A DNA stretch of 64,000 nt from a bacterium (GTDB lineage: Bacteria; Verrucomicrobiota; Kiritimatiellia; CAIKKV01; CAITUY01): contig JBAXWB010000015.1 in the NCBI GenBank assembly GCA_037128595.1, positions 54,043 through 118,042 of the forward strand, in the 5' to 3' direction. Every line of letters begins with the position of its first letter. Position 1 is the first letter of the stretch. The translations under genes were made by a program, and so were the position numbers. Below the pieces are notes generated by a model. It saw only the letters and a list, made by a program, of their open reading frames with translations. It was not told where the DNA came from and did not search any database. Shown here in pieces: positions 17,901 through 25,157 of this stretch.

Positions 17901-20900
17901 CCGTCCGGAAGCGCCTCTCTGCCGCTCAAGAACGGGACGCTTACCACACTCGGCGGGTTGAGCGCCGAGGTGGCGACCTTGGCAAGCAGTTCGCCTGCCC
18001 GGGTTCTGGTGAAATTCACCGATGAGGCCACGGCCAAGAATACCGCGGCTCTGACCGCCGCAGGAATTCAGGTCCTCAATTTTGTGGCACCCGGCGTGCG
18101 CGCTGTCAAGGCGACCCAGCAGCAGTTGGCCACGATGGGGGATGCCGTGACCTGGACCGGGCTGCTTAAGCCGATAAATAAAGTAGCGCCGCTGTTAAAT
18201 GTGGGTGGCGCGGATAATGGCACCCGCAAAGTGTTGGTGACTTTCTTCAAGGATGTTGCTCAGGCGGATGCCGTTCTGGCCGTTAAAGCGGTGGGCGGTT
18301 TGGTGTACAACGACAAATATATTGCCGGGTCGGATCTGGTGGCTACCGTTAATGACTCACAGTTGACGGCACTGGCGGCCAATAATGCGGTGTCATGGGT
18401 GGCGCCGGCGGCGTCGTTCCTGACGACGGGTGCGACCGTCTATAAGCTGTCCGCACATCTGGTCGGTGGCGCCGAGGTGGCACCGTTTGTGAATTACGGT
18501 AATGGCTGGGATGGCCCGGGACGTGGCTCAGCGGCCCTGACGTATCACTTTGTGAACTACAACTGCAATCTGCCGCAGGCGACTGCCAAGCGGGCGGTGA
18601 CGGATGCCATGTTGAACTGGGCGCAGTATGCGGCCCTCACGTTCACGGAAACGGCTACGGCCGGCTTGACCTATTCCATGGATATCGACTGGCGGACGAT
18701 TGATGGTCCTTTGGGCGTTCTCGGGATGGGGTACTTCCCTAACGATATTAATCCTGAGCCGATTGCGGGTGATTTCCAGTTGGACACGGCCGAGACCTGG
18801 AAGGACGGTATGGCAGGGAACGGGATCGATCTCCAGTATGTGGCCCTGCATGAAGAGGGGCACTGTCTGGGAATGGCTCACTCCGATGATCCCACCGCCG
18901 TGATGTATCCCTATTATGACGGGACGCGCGGAGCCACGTTGGCGCCGGACGATATCGCCGGGATCCAGAATATCTATGGCACCCCGCTGGTCAAGTCCGG
19001 GTTGGCTGAATTCCGGTTTGATGATGGCGGCTTGAATGCCCAGGACTTTACGGTGTCCAGTGACTGGAAGACCGGCTGGGCCAGTTCGGCGAAACTGGAT
19101 GGGGCGTTGTTCTCAACCAATACCGTGGCTCCATTGAACAAGGACTCGGATGGCGACGGGCTGCCGGACTGGTGGGAGCAGGCCAACGGGTTGGATGCCT
19201 ATAATGCGATCGGCGTGAATGGCGCTTATGGTGATCCCGATGGCGATGGGCTCAGCAATCTGGCGGAGTATCTGGCGGGCACCAATCCCCATATGTGGTC
19301 GACGGCGGATAATACCTTTAGTGATTATGACAGCCGCCAGGGGCCCGGGTACCGTACCTACGGAGAACTCTATGATGATGGCGACGGAATTCCTGATTTG
19401 TGGGAGTCCAAGTATCCCGGCCCCTGTCTCACAACGGATGCACTAGGGTTGGATCCGGCTTACTATGACGCCAATTTGGATCCGGATGAGGACGGGTGGG
19501 ATAATTATTCTGAATACATGGCGGGAACAGATCCGCTGGATCATCTGAGCTTCCCGATGCCGCAACTTAGTATAGCGCTTCGCTACACGGGGAGATTAGG
19601 AGCCACACTGGATCAGGTCATGGGGAGTGGGTCGAATGCCGCAGGAGTTGTCCGGCTGTCATTCTATCATAAGGCGACAATGGATGGGTATCCGGATGCT
19701 GTTCTGGCGGTCAAGTCAAGTATAACGAATGGAACCGCTGAATCCTTTATGAATTCTGTGGGCACCACGAGTAATGATTTTGATCACATCTGGCAGGGGA
19801 ATAACTATATCTTTGGTTACCTGGATGCAAATAATGACGGCGAGTGGAACCCGGCAACCGAGCCTGCCGGTATCAGCCAGTTCCAGCCGCTTAATATAGG
19901 GTGGGGCGCTATCAATAAAATTGAAATTGGGCTCACAGACACCATGCCGGGTTACCCTCGGTTTAATTGGCCGGCATCGTCTAATGTGCTGCAATACACG
20001 GTGTCATGCCCGCTTTTAACTAAAACGATCGTGGCGCCCAGGAACTACTTCCATGAGGGAGACTGGCTGGCGGCCGGACTTTACGGTGTGACCACCGGGG
20101 ATGTGATTACGCCTTGGTCTATTTATGCCGACGGGGTGGCGTATACCAACGTTCTCATGGGGTCCTTCCCGAAAGCGGCCTCATTGGTGGCGTCAGAAAT
20201 GGTGACCCCGAATGGGAGTATGCAGTTCCAGGCAGCGCTGAACGAGTTGGCGTTCAAGGTGGACACCAATGCGACGGCCTACAGAGTCCAGATTCTGGCG
20301 ACGAGCAATGCCGTAACTCCGCTCCTGTCGAGCACGAACATTGTTCCGTATATGGATGTTAACGGGGTGCGGAAAATCATGTTGCCGTTCTATGCGGGTG
20401 ACAATTATGTGCCTGCGGGCGGGAATTATGCCTCAGCCACCTGGGCCAATGGGTTGTATTGGGCTCGGGTTCAGGGCTTTACCCGGGGCGTAACTTCAAC
20501 CTGGTCGCCAAGCAGTTCGTTCCTGCTGAATGTTCAGCCTCCGGCCGCAGGTGGAAAATCCATGATCAGTGGCGATGTGTACTACTTCGGTAAAGTGGGG
20601 CATGGGTATGGTGCCGGGCAAAATAGTAATCTGACTATGATTGTACAGGCCTTCGAATCACCCGGGTTCAGTGAGGTCGCTGATGGGCAGGTTCAGATTT
20701 CCTATCAGTGCTCGACCAGTGCGCCGTCGGCCAAGAAGGGCGATTATGTGATGAAGGGATTGAAGAATATTCCTTATTATGTGCGGGCCTTCATTGATGT
20801 AAACGGGAACCGAAAACTCGACTCATGGGAGCCGATGGGCTTTGTTCAAACGCCCACAACCAATGGCTATGTGGTGGCTCCGGTGGATCTCTCCAGTGGT

Positions 20901-21614
20901 TCGGGAAATAGTTCAAAAACCGATGTCAGGGTGGTGATCCGGGATCGTGATACCGATGATGACGGTTTGCCGGATGGGTGGGAGTGGATGTATTACGGCA
21001 CTCTGGCGCGAGGAGCCTATGAGACGGGCGTCACGAACATGACCTATTGGGGACCCACTAATATGACCCTGATCCGGTGTTACGAAATCGATCCGATGGA
21101 TACGGATCCGACGGCGGTGAACGGGGATACGGATGGGGATGGCGTGAGTGACTTTGACGAAGTGTGTTACTCGGATCGCATTGCGGGAACGCCTCCGAAT
21201 ATCAAGGATTATAACCCCTATGATCCGGTGACGAATCCGAAGGGAACGGATCTGAACCCGATGAAGTGGGATACGGATGGGGATGGGTTGTCGGACGGGT
21301 ATGAGATTGCTCACGGCCTCAACCCCCTGAATCCGGCAGATGGCGCCGCACAGATTGCGGCGCTCAGGGCAGCAGGGGAAGCCATTCCCGGGATGCCGAG
21401 CATATCGCAAATCGCGACCGTAACGCCGGATGCAGGTCAGTTCACGCTGAAATGGCAAGGCCAGTTTGGCATGAACTATGAGGTACAGTTCAGTGATGAC
21501 CTCAAAACCTGGGTTCCCGCTGTGAACGGACTGCGCTATGGGCCTGTTGTCCACATCTACGAGGATAATTCACCCAAGGTCGCGACCAGGTTCTATCGGG
21601 TGGTGGTGAAATAG
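11988..21614 (+). CDS. Giant secreted protein: TSP3 repeats, two LamG domains, matrixin-like metalloprotease
   Basis: 3,208 residues from the ATG at 11988, preceded by AGGAG (11976-11980); an ATG at 11970 is the alternative. A signal peptide (about 1-37) is followed by InlB-like beta repeats (FLSWSGAA type) and many DxDGDG(L/M)xD calcium-binding repeats. LamG/concanavalin-like domains lie at about 1247-1487 and 1765-1964, both with YTVEAWV or WTVEAWV. Residues about 1985-2160 resemble tandem subtilase propeptides. A metzincin follows: HEEGHCLGMAH (His2288, His2292, His2298, Glu2289) with a Met-turn at AVMY (Met2306). More TSP3 repeats and a C-terminal YEVQFSDDLKTW...FYRV module (about 3137-3208) complete it. 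It is probably a calcium-dependent surface or secreted protease or adhesin acting on polysaccharide or protein. There is no frameshift, and TSP3 units also drive local DNA repetition (GATGGGGATGG). Confidence 0.93.
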   Translation: MTFMKHHLMKRIPFATGRFFLPLVLAGVLLSLDGTAQSLTVQVRPVATPVAGTVSPTNFFAVSTVPQTISVTADESNPAFAFDHWEVVTTNAAINVFSLATDPSVLIDVTSTNSSALVRAFYRSRGVSLIVTANPANGGYTSNPGLGTNWFATNALVTITATATNNNEFLSWSGAAVGNANPVSFNMGSSQPLVANFIKLWTVDQYYWSGPSLIGPYSGIVARNNSNLIVSVSAPFIPSGNFRYRCNGYTNGVNVNLPTSTGGGITTCTIQPITANASLYWTWVKQWRVSILNSSNGTAIVTDNGPGDGDPNDDWFDDLTPVTITMHATDPLTLEPNYCWVGTNKMFPDGVGNIYGYAISNNVTITPVFRAKAASELPPWFIAHWGLVPGVPGNDAGDDPDGDGLNNKQEADLTNTNKGWYFNPLNADSDGDGMDDGYEYNSIDPTNLSDLAATTYRRAATDATKENGPLGNPDGDYHWSTTDGYQQKDKPLTNIEEYKGPDGLGPFTTTLNFGETKFGISYPLYANPVGSRPPVTVLVTNQLYTGDTGDQSAGNDTDSDKDRFDDGFEWSWDKWQQDHSGSNEIFEAGITNDLVTTNGVAVMITNVVPAWDGAANVTRRFNPGLNQNSSSSGLASGQSDNDVLYDFASGGVSIDYYTDLMEYNASSNMFSNAINGAPHALRMDHPPAGDANPRRCTHPFLMDVDQDGLPDGYEVIFGYDPWTKNTGAVYSDDEDNPDGDWMARATTNHLSLRNHGVYMAYGFDCRTAVDEFYPKANEMPGRGATPSPRTQRYSNLEEMRGPDGVMMLTPRGLGVVDDATNPRNVDSDGDGIWDGWENYTGLNPTDPSDAAADSDKDKLINVLEFQSFYTSSTNRTALTPLPNWLNKIFPTDPGVQPSGWYTDWAVEPWTQLGKDTDGDGISDFAEMAPFNGLGVSSTNVTQDVDGNVVTQVFASAVWNGSCYTDGGLNPCSSDTDGDTMPDPYEASFAAGLNGTVGDQMDDPDNDKLPNYLEYFSAANWLYRWDRTVPNTYYKPDDLFEGRPLGFDWSTKVYIPLAKLGPPLGPKVLGPSVLSYVGSSPISVDNDEDGIDDYSEIFHMMNPAYGVLDLLASRDAQFRVSIGGLPDPYVADPRVMPWANGSPFMDSDGDGLLNSTEGINLRFPVTAPFYHTDGTPLWMSDWDYPKSWVNLYYGSSLPSPDGVWFWSKFPPAYAYDFECNEGFDTDNDGNSDQEELVTTQTDPLSPERPMKRRALYLPEGAKAWARSLPVVVDDLAINPAITNQPLRSYTVEAWVRPLNPVSGTYQTVVERAMMVPIGNPMNIGSGVRVNFRLGLDPDGLPFVGYSGDGRQSVYYEAKASATSRLSVTNWTHLCGTYQVPSATDRDKRGVLTLYVNGQMAKQTNPDELPAIGQYGVGPTVFVYPTPVMVGASDDNPNGVIRLLYLGDAANQPAPKNFFKGWIDEVRVWEGGRSQAQVMATMGRRMKQTDVLASQATATPLKYIYTFDATSDPDHSPTAPASLGFDITGTAIYPTDWPACYFWGSSPERSTVYSDYRYVPWIQNAVEHLPMMLPRDIGDPNATNLTYRNGSNPYGWWHKTNPSALLEFFHNFFDLLPLGAAVADEDVPMWDGGGVPALDPFSTLGDGIPDAWKEANGFDPMDTTVANGDADGDGLSNYYEYLCGTDPKSGVSGSSSVPDPEQDADGDGLSNIQELQHGTMPNMKDTDDDGLTDWEEVGGKVDPTWVRPANSQPPKVQTDPLNPLSPAIQRSVYLNGASRLIVPPSDKLLGKDWTVEAWVNPDTNSVGGVIVTRFVQGFSANEYGINYELGLTTNSAPAGMLRPYVRYMMMTNGAPRETRVDGLGTCITNNLGSVLIPTGTWTQVAGMCNGASNTMALYVNGKLVAYRTDLISLSPTVYGYGTGHRDDEVTIGASRSAGVVSNGFKGYLDNVRIWSTARSAAAILDRYNAPEGNPSGSASLPLKNGTLTTLGGLSAEVATLASSSPARVLVKFTDEATAKNTAALTAAGIQVLNFVAPGVRAVKATQQQLATMGDAVTWTGLLKPINKVAPLLNVGGADNGTRKVLVTFFKDVAQADAVLAVKAVGGLVYNDKYIAGSDLVATVNDSQLTALAANNAVSWVAPAASFLTTGATVYKLSAHLVGGAEVAPFVNYGNGWDGPGRGSAALTYHFVNYNCNLPQATAKRAVTDAMLNWAQYAALTFTETATAGLTYSMDIDWRTIDGPLGVLGMGYFPNDINPEPIAGDFQLDTAETWKDGMAGNGIDLQYVALHEEGHCLGMAHSDDPTAVMYPYYDGTRGATLAPDDIAGIQNIYGTPLVKSGLAEFRFDDGGLNAQDFTVSSDWKTGWASSAKLDGALFSTNTVAPLNKDSDGDGLPDWWEQANGLDAYNAIGVNGAYGDPDGDGLSNLAEYLAGTNPHMWSTADNTFSDYDSRQGPGYRTYGELYDDGDGIPDLWESKYPGPCLTTDALGLDPAYYDANLDPDEDGWDNYSEYMAGTDPLDHLSFPMPQLSIALRYTGRLGATLDQVMGSGSNAAGVVRLSFYHKATMDGYPDAVLAVKSSITNGTAESFMNSVGTTSNDFDHIWQGNNYIFGYLDANNDGEWNPATEPAGISQFQPLNIGWGAINKIEIGLTDTMPGYPRFNWPASSNVLQYTVSCPLLTKTIVAPRNYFHEGDWLAAGLYGVTTGDVITPWSIYADGVAYTNVLMGSFPKAASLVASEMVTPNGSMQFQAALNELAFKVDTNATAYRVQILATSNAVTPLLSSTNIVPYMDVNGVRKIMLPFYAGDNYVPAGGNYASATWANGLYWARVQGFTRGVTSTWSPSSSFLLNVQPPAAGGKSMISGDVYYFGKVGHGYGAGQNSNLTMIVQAFESPGFSEVADGQVQISYQCSTSAPSAKKGDYVMKGLKNIPYYVRAFIDVNGNRKLDSWEPMGFVQTPTTNGYVVAPVDLSSGSGNSSKTDVRVVIRDRDTDDDGLPDGWEWMYYGTLARGAYETGVTNMTYWGPTNMTLIRCYEIDPMDTDPTAVNGDTDGDGVSDFDEVCYSDRIAGTPPNIKDYNPYDPVTNPKGTDLNPMKWDTDGDGLSDGYEIAHGLNPLNPADGAAQIAALRAAGEAIPGMPSISQIATVTPDAGQFTLKWQGQFGMNYEVQFSDDLKTWVPAVNGLRYGPVVHIYEDNSPKVATRFYRVVVK

Positions 21615-21692
21615 TGGGGAATGATAACCGTTGACCTGTTTTGGGCATTTTCGTAAGTTGCAAGGGATCAATTCAAAAGAGAGCAAATAAAT

Positions 21693-22679
21693 ATGAAGTA
21701 CCTTTTTCAAAATGCTTTGGTAGTCGCGATCGGTGTTGCGCTGGCTGGCTGTGAGTGGGGCGGCAGTGGGGATGGTAACTCGTGGAATGACAGTGCGAGC
21801 ATTGCTAATTTCAGCGGAAATTATCAGGGCAATGGCACGTATCTTGTTTCGGCATACACGGTCACCTCGACCGGCAGTGGCGGTTCCACCACCATTACGA
21901 CTCCCGTAAACAGCGAATCGCAGGGAAGTGCGGCAATGGGGAATACGACCTTCAGCGGGACCACCGTGCATGTCCCCGTTAGCGCAAGCACGGTAACGCT
22001 AAGTTTGGCGGGCGATCTGGGGAATTTTACTGATGATGGCGCAGGCCATTTAAGTGGCCAATATCACACTCGGGCAGGGAACTCGGACCTGTTTAACGCG
22101 ACCGGAACCATCAACTATAATAACGGGCAATGGACTTTGACATTAGCTGCGGGTGCCCCATTGGGTGAAAACTCTTCGTTCACGATTAGTTACTCCTATG
22201 TCACTGGCGGAACGGGGGGGACTACATCAACCGGAAGCGCAGGGAGTTCAGGCGTGAGCATCTATGCCTTTAATGTTCAGCAGAGCGGCAATAAGGTTAA
22301 GATCATTGACAACAATGGCAGTGTGTATGAGGGAAGCCTCGGGGATGTCCGGACAACCGGTAACCTGTCTTCCAGTTCATCAGGGTCAGGGCTCGTGGCT
22401 GGCGACCAGGTCATTGCTCCTTTTTCCGCTGCTGGGCACAGCAAGTCAGGGATGTATGTCAATATGGCCGGTAATTTCCAGGGCACAGTGGCCGGGGTGA
22501 CATCGGTCAGCGAGGTGAGTGGTTCTACCACGACGATTAAAACCTCCTTTGCATTGACATCTCGCGTCATTCAGGGGACTTGGATTGAGGATGGCGGTAA
22601 AACCGGCGATATACGCGGCGTGTGCCCCTCTTCGGTTAGCGTTTCGACTTCGAGCAGTACCTCGACCAACGCGCCGTAA
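21693..22679 (+). CDS. Predicted lipoprotein, Ser/Thr/Gly-rich
   Basis: 328 residues, no family recognised. The signal ends with the lipobox LAGC (Cys20), giving an outer- or inner-membrane lipoprotein. The mature part is low in charge and rich in Ser, Thr and Gly, with beta-strand patterning and Gly/Ser linkers (TSTGSGGSTT, TGGTGGTTSTGS). That suggests an extracellular or periplasmic beta fold. It follows the giant gene after 78 bp containing TTGACC-17 bp-TAAGTT (21631-21659), a weak promoter candidate, and is closed by a strong terminator. Confidence 0.75.
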   Translation: MKYLFQNALVVAIGVALAGCEWGGSGDGNSWNDSASIANFSGNYQGNGTYLVSAYTVTSTGSGGSTTITTPVNSESQGSAAMGNTTFSGTTVHVPVSASTVTLSLAGDLGNFTDDGAGHLSGQYHTRAGNSDLFNATGTINYNNGQWTLTLAAGAPLGENSSFTISYSYVTGGTGGTTSTGSAGSSGVSIYAFNVQQSGNKVKIIDNNGSVYEGSLGDVRTTGNLSSSSSGSGLVAGDQVIAPFSAAGHSKSGMYVNMAGNFQGTVAGVTSVSEVSGSTTTIKTSFALTSRVIQGTWIEDGGKTGDIRGVCPSSVSVSTSSSTSTNAP

Positions 22680-22697
22680 TGGGTTTTGAGATGTTTT

Positions 22698-22735
22698 AAG
22701 GGTCAGGTCGAATTGCATTCGATCTGACCCTTTTT
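22698..22735 (+). terminator. Rho-independent terminator
   Basis: A 16-bp stem, AAGGGTCAGGTCGAAT paired with 22717-22732 (one G-T wobble), loop TGC, then TTTTT. It lies 19 bp past the stop of the lipoprotein gene and ends the secreted-protein block. Confidence 0.85.
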
Positions 22736-22753
22736 GTTTATCAAGGGTGAGGG

Positions 22754-22843
22754 TTCTTGTGGGAGGGGCGCTATGCGCCGCGACCGGCACCCCCCGGCTC
22801 CTGGTTCGACTTGTCGCGGCGCATAGCGCCCCTCCCACAAGAA
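22754..22843. repeat. REP pair (inverted), extended arms
   Basis: Inverted pair of the GTGGGAGGGGCGC unit whose complementarity extends outward to TTCTTGTGGG/CCCACAAGAA. It lies between the terminator and the XRE gene. The rest of 22844-22986 is AT-rich with no supported gene. Confidence 0.9.
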
Positions 22844-22986
22844 TATTTCCGGCCAAACAACGTGCGTAGGGGAGAGGGATGGCGAAGCCTGTATGTAAAT
22901 TAAATAAATATAGAAACTATTTAATTCATATTGTATGGTTGCGAGAAGTTATATGTTCAATGGAGTCCCTTTCCTCATCAAGTGAA

Positions 22987-23039
22987 TTGACTGAATATAG
23001 CATATGTGCGATATTAGGCCCTCAGTCGCCTCAGAGGCG
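22987..23039 (+). promoter_or_regulatory. Promoter and small palindrome upstream of the XRE gene
   Basis: TTGACT (22987-22992), 17 bp, GATATT (23010-23015). A 13-bp palindrome CGCCTCAGAGGCG (23027-23039) abuts the ribosome site GGGAG (23039-23043). It is placed to serve as an autoregulatory operator or to occlude the ribosome site (inference). Confidence 0.55.
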
Positions 23040-23049
23040 GGAGACTATC

Positions 23050-23364
23050 ATGAAGATAACTAAAGATTTGGAATGTATGCGTGCGGCCCATGAGGTGCAG
23101 GCCGAGGGTATTCGTGCGCATCCGGATTTTAAACGGGTGTCTGACGAGTTTGATGTGGAATATGATGTAGCGCGCCAGATGCTGGCGACCCGCACGCAAG
23201 CAGGGCTGTCCCAGGCCGCTCTGGCGCGGCGGATGCATACTACGCAGAGCGTGGTGTCCCGGATTGAGTCCGGCGTAAATGTGTCCGTTGAAACATTGGC
23301 TCGTTTCGCCGCAGCATGCGGAACGCGATTAGAGGTGAGGATGGTCCGCGTAAGTAGGGCCTGA
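23050..23364 (+). CDS. XRE-family helix-turn-helix regulator (antitoxin-like)
   Basis: 104 residues from the ATG at 23050, chosen for the GGGAG ribosome site 6 bp upstream; the longer open frame from 22879 has no such support and no family match. Residues about 47-95 form a Cro/cI helix-turn-helix (TRTQAGLSQAALARRMHTTQSVVSRIE, read in parts: LSQAALARRM is helix 2, TQSVVSRIES is the recognition helix). The preceding EYDVARQML resembles HigA-type antitoxins. No HigB/RelE toxin frame is visible just upstream or downstream, so it is either an orphan antitoxin or a lone regulator. It heads a row of toxin-antitoxin genes. Confidence 0.85.
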   Translation: MKITKDLECMRAAHEVQAEGIRAHPDFKRVSDEFDVEYDVARQMLATRTQAGLSQAALARRMHTTQSVVSRIESGVNVSVETLARFAAACGTRLEVRMVRVSRA

Positions 23365-23443
23365 ATGTTCAATCCGAATATTCTACCAGAATAGTTTTCT
23401 CGACGTATGCCCGGAGTCTGTGACTGATGAGTTTCTGCTTGGA

Positions 23444-23472
23444 TTGACACCCCGGCAAGAAATATGCAAAAT
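23444..23472 (+). promoter_or_regulatory. Sigma-70 promoter for hicBA
   Basis: TTGACA (23444-23449), 17-bp spacer, CAAAAT (23467-23472), 27 bp ahead of the hicB start. Consensus -35 and 4 of 6 at -10. Confidence 0.6.
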
Positions 23473-23498
23473 GATCATAGATTTAAGGAAAAGACTAA

Positions 23499-23903
23499 AT
23501 GACCACAATACACAATGTCAGTGTGACAAGTAGAGTGTTGCTTTATCAGGAACGGGATGGGACTTATGTGGCCCATGCGCTTGAAACCGACCTGATTGGG
23601 GAGGGGAATAGCCCGAATAAGGCCATGGCGGACCTGCGGAATGCCTTGGAAGCCCAGATTACCTTCGCGATCCAAATGGGTAACACGGGGATGATTCAGC
23701 GCGAAGCTCCGGAGGACATTATTACCCGCTGGGAGAAAGCCAATAAGCAGAGCATCAAGGATTTGACCAAGGAAGGCCATACCTTGCACGTCAAGGCGGT
23801 CGCAAAAGTCATTGAGATTACGCCCAGGGAAGTCGCTTTGCTGCGCTCTAAGGCCAGGCGGAATGCCTTTTCTGCGTCTTCCCGGGCGGTGGCCTGTGCC
23901 TAA
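23499..23903 (+). CDS. hicB: HicB-like antitoxin
   Basis: 134 residues. The N-terminal half is the partial RNase-H fold of HicB: VLLYQERDGTYVAHALETDLIGEGNSPNKAMADLRNALE in spirit, visible as DGTYVAHALE and the GEGNSPNKAMADL helix start. HicB antitoxins bind and block HicA and usually repress their own promoter. The C-terminal part is basic and Ala/Arg-rich with no obvious ribbon-helix-helix. The hicA start overlaps its last codons by 8 bp, so translation is coupled. The order hicB-hicA is reversed relative to the common hicA-hicB. Confidence 0.8.
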   Translation: MTTIHNVSVTSRVLLYQERDGTYVAHALETDLIGEGNSPNKAMADLRNALEAQITFAIQMGNTGMIQREAPEDIITRWEKANKQSIKDLTKEGHTLHVKAVAKVIEITPREVALLRSKARRNAFSASSRAVACA

Positions 23904-24129
23904 GCCGCTCAAGTTCCACGAATTGATCCGCAGATTGAAGGATCATAATCGGGAATTTGAGATTCATGAGCGGCGAGGGAAGGGGAGCCACTGTATGCTC
24001 TACCACAAAACCCTTGCCGGTCGTCCCGCCTCCGTACCCGTTCCCCGCCATGGTGGGCGCGATATATCACCCCGGATCCTCTCCCAGATAATTCGGGCCT
24101 TTAATTTGCCGCATGATCTGCTTGGGTGA
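23896..24129 (+). CDS. hicA: HicA-like mRNA interferase toxin
   Basis: 77 residues from the GTG at 23896, which overlaps the hicB stop. The sequence matches the small dsRBD-like HicA fold. Near the start it has FHELIRRLKDHNREFEI. Next comes the active-site region KGSHCMLYHK with the catalytic His, then VPVPRHGGRDISPRILSQIIRAF, matching the family's VPxHxxxxIxxGTLxxIL. Expected activity is cleavage of mRNA when HicB is lost. The gene is intact. The open frame extends upstream to 23812 inside hicB, but that part has no family match. Confidence 0.82.
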   Translation: MPKPLKFHELIRRLKDHNREFEIHERRGKGSHCMLYHKTLAGRPASVPVPRHGGRDISPRILSQIIRAFNLPHDLLG

Positions 24130-24222
24130 CTTGCTTTTTCATAATCACCCAACTTTCTCCAAGATCACTATTGGGAAGCCGCAGAATTTTGTAATGGATC
24201 CGCGGCTGATGTAGTCGATTTC

Positions 24223-24284
24223 TTGACAAACCCCGGCGATAATCTTACCTTATTGTAAGAATCAAGGATCAACGGTAAGAAGGA
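24223..24284 (+). promoter_or_regulatory. vapBC promoter with palindromic operator
   Basis: TTGACA (24223-24228) and a weak -10 TACCTT (24246-24251, 17-bp spacer). An inverted repeat TCTTACCTTATTGTAAGA (24243-24260) covers the -10, and a third half-site GGTAAGA follows at 24274-24280. This is the expected arrangement for autorepression by an AbrB-fold antitoxin. AAGGA (24280-24284) is the ribosome site for the ATG at 24293. Confidence 0.6.
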
Positions 24285-24292
24285 TGAATGAT

Positions 24293-24538
24293 ATGGCAAC
24301 GGCCACGCTGACAAGTAAAGGGCAACTGGTAATCCCTAAACCCATCAGGGATTATCTGCATTTGCATTCAGGCGACATGCTGGACTTTATGGTTCAGGAG
24401 AGCGGGGATGTGCTGATGCGACCCGCCGTCGAGGATGTCCGCAAGCTTAAAGGGTTGCTGCATAAACCCGGGCGGAAATCGGTGTCACTGGAGGCCATGC
24501 GGCAGGCGATCCGTCAGCGTGGAGGCGCGCTGTCATGA
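24293..24538 (+). CDS. vapB: AbrB/SpoVT-fold antitoxin (VapB type)
   Basis: 81 residues from the ATG at 24293, 8 bp after AAGGA; an ATG at 24284 lies too close to the ribosome site. The N-terminal 45 residues are the swapped-hairpin DNA-binding fold: TLTSKGQLVIPKPIRDYL, then GDMLDFMVQ. The C-terminal tail (LKGLLHKPGRKSVSLEAMRQAI) is the part that normally blocks the PIN toxin. Its stop codon overlaps the vapC start by 4 bp (ATGA). Likely role: neutralise VapC and repress the operon through the palindrome at 24243-24260. Confidence 0.88.
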   Translation: MATATLTSKGQLVIPKPIRDYLHLHSGDMLDFMVQESGDVLMRPAVEDVRKLKGLLHKPGRKSVSLEAMRQAIRQRGGALS

Positions 24539-24930
24539 TTGGTCTGGATACCAATGTCCTGATTCGATACCTCACCCACGACGACCCGAACCAGTCGCAG
24601 AAGGCCTCCTCTATCGTTGAAGAGGCTGCAACAAAGGGCGAGAAACTTCTCATCCATCCGATCGTGTTATGCGAACTGGTGTGGGTTTTGGAGTCAGCCT
24701 ATGACTATGGGCGTGGCGAAGTGGCTACGACCCTTGATAAAATTTTGCGTACCGCCCAGTTTGAGATTCCGGGTAAGGAAGTGGTCTGGAGTGCGTGGAC
24801 CGACTATCGCTCAGGTAAGGGTGATTTCGCAGACTATTTGATCGGCCGCGCGAACGGGCAGTTGGGTGCGGTTCACACGGTGACCTTTGATAAGGCATTA
24901 AAGGCCCATAAGCAATTTCGAACAATATAA
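24535..24930 (+). CDS. vapC: PIN-domain toxin (VapC type)
   Basis: 131 residues. The acidic catalytic set of PIN nucleases is present: Asp5 in GLDTNVLIRYL, Glu in LCELVWVLE, Asp in KGDFADYLIG and Asp in TVTFDKAL. VapC toxins cleave RNA, commonly tRNA or rRNA loops, using Mg2+ or Mn2+. It is coupled to the AbrB-fold antitoxin by an ATGA overlap, so the pair is a type II toxin-antitoxin module. All catalytic positions are intact. Confidence 0.92.
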   Translation: MIGLDTNVLIRYLTHDDPNQSQKASSIVEEAATKGEKLLIHPIVLCELVWVLESAYDYGRGEVATTLDKILRTAQFEIPGKEVVWSAWTDYRSGKGDFADYLIGRANGQLGAVHTVTFDKALKAHKQFRTI

Positions 24931-24952
24931 TCCTGAAAAGAGCAGTTCAACT

Positions 24953-25118
24953 ACGAAAGTCGCGAAAGACGCGAAAATAATGTGTTGATAATGAAAGACT
25001 TAGAATAACAGTTGTCTGGAATTGCTTCTGCACCCATTGGGTGAAGGTCGTTTCAACTATACTTGTTTTGTAATGTCTTGATGATCAATACCTTTCGCGC
25101 ATTTCGCGTGTTTCGTAG
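24953..25118. repeat. CGCGAAA inverted-repeat element
   Basis: The left arm has CGAAAGTCGCGAAAGACGCG (24955-24974); the right arm has CTTTCGCGCATTTCGCGTG and TTTCGTAGT (25092-25118), its approximate inverse. The interior has no open frame of interest. It belongs with the CGCRAAG modules at 2316, 26307, 32064 and 60601. The stretch 24931-25157 holds nothing else. Confidence 0.65.
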
Positions 25119-25157
25119 TGGTCTTAACTGCCGGATTTAGGATAATAGGAGGTCATT

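Noticed and set aside
13160..21330. DNA-level tandem repeat (VNTR) in the giant gene
   Set aside because: GATGGGGATGG-like recurrence follows from repeated DxDGDG protein motifs and is irregularly spaced.
22879..23049. Longer form of the XRE protein or a HigB-like toxin upstream
   Set aside because: The frame lacks toxin motifs and a ribosome site, whereas the ATG at 23050 has GGGAG and a promoter behind it.
24130..24222. Small gene between hicA and vapB
   Set aside because: Only short frames without ribosome sites; the space is used by the vapBC promoter and operator.
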